This document shows positions 63,832 through 64,000 of a stretch of 64,000 bases of DNA, piece after piece. The notes under the pieces were generated by a model, which was given only the letters and a program-made list of their open reading frames with translations, was not told the origin of the DNA and ran no database searches. The translations under genes were made by a program, and so were the position numbers. Origin of the DNA: Paramecium pentaurelia (lineage: Eukaryota > Ciliophora > Oligohymenophorea > Peniculida > Parameciidae); assembly GCA_905183005.1 (NCBI GenBank), contig CAJJDO010000058.1:189706-253705 (forward strand), in the 5' to 3' direction. Each line of letters opens with the position of its first letter. Within the stretch, counting starts at the first letter, position 1.

Positions 63832-64000
63832 ATAACATATTTCCTTAAATATTTAAATTTGTAAATCATTATTGATTCTATATTTTATAATTTATTTTTT
63901 TTATTCTTATAAATATTTCTATGATTTTAATATTAAATAAGTTATAAATCTTTTTTTTAAATTATTATTTATAATCTTAAAAATAAGTAGATTTTAAAAA
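63832..64000. other. Intergenic tail of the window
   Basis: AT-rich sequence after the PH-START gene stop, with homopolymer T runs. I see no gene in it. Confidence 0.5.

Noticed and set aside
1..64000. tRNA, rRNA, CRISPR, transposase, viral or toxin genes
   Set aside because: I looked for structured GC-richer segments, spaced repeats and typical motifs and saw none that could be supported.

Overview
The window is almost certainly a piece of a macronuclear (somatic) chromosome of a ciliate of the Paramecium type. The DNA is very AT-rich. Long reading frames only make sense if TAA and TAG are read as glutamine and TGA is the only stop. Genes are packed tightly on both strands, often tens of bases apart. 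Coding frames are broken by tiny GT-AG introns of about 20-32 bases; removing them gives whole codon numbers in nearly every gene where I added up the lengths. I found no prokaryotic features, CRISPR array, insertion sequence, rRNA or tRNA.

Layout. 1-8.35 kb, mostly minus: start of a nucleoside hydrolase, a Ser/Thr kinase, a WD40 protein, a Tubby-like protein, a small coiled-coil gene (plus) and a large cyclic-nucleotide-domain channel with an unusual pore and a polyglutamine tail. 8.35-9.96 kb: a gene-poor stretch with possible relics. 10-17 kb: a beta-propeller protein, a coiled-coil/tandem-GAF protein, a PG-rich (SHIPPO) axonemal protein, a Gln-rich coiled coil and a CHIP-type TPR/U-box ubiquitin ligase. 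17.7-22.8 kb: a divergent chitin-synthase-like membrane protein and small hypothetical genes. 22.8-28 kb: an aldehyde dehydrogenase, a cyclic-nucleotide-domain protein, a hypothetical gene and a secreted Cu/Zn superoxide dismutase. 28.1-37.1 kb: one giant BEACH-domain gene (about 2,980 residues). 37.1-42.1 kb: unknown proteins and a mitoribosomal mS34-like protein. 42.2-45.3 kb: a Cys-rich/TPR gene whose 3' half occurs twice around a single N, probably an assembly artefact. 45.4-50.8 kb, minus: V-ATPase subunit a, a divergent cullin, and a riboflavin kinase with a degraded phosphatase-like N-terminus. 50.8-55.2 kb: a small membrane protein, an NDUFAF2-like complex I factor and a large Cys-rich multi-membrane surface protein. 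55.4-63.8 kb, plus: a 2-phosphoglycerate-kinase/LPA1-like P-loop protein, two tandem ABCG half-transporters and a PH-START membrane protein.

The genes do not form an operon or one pathway; this is an ordinary eukaryotic neighbourhood. The most unusual items are the channel with a VGSSN pore in place of the usual GYGD, the chitin-synthase-like protein that seems to have lost its catalytic motifs, the divergent cullin, the near-identical Walker A patch shared by the two ABCG paralogues, and the duplicated block around the N. Names rest on recognisable motifs read by eye; no database search was run.
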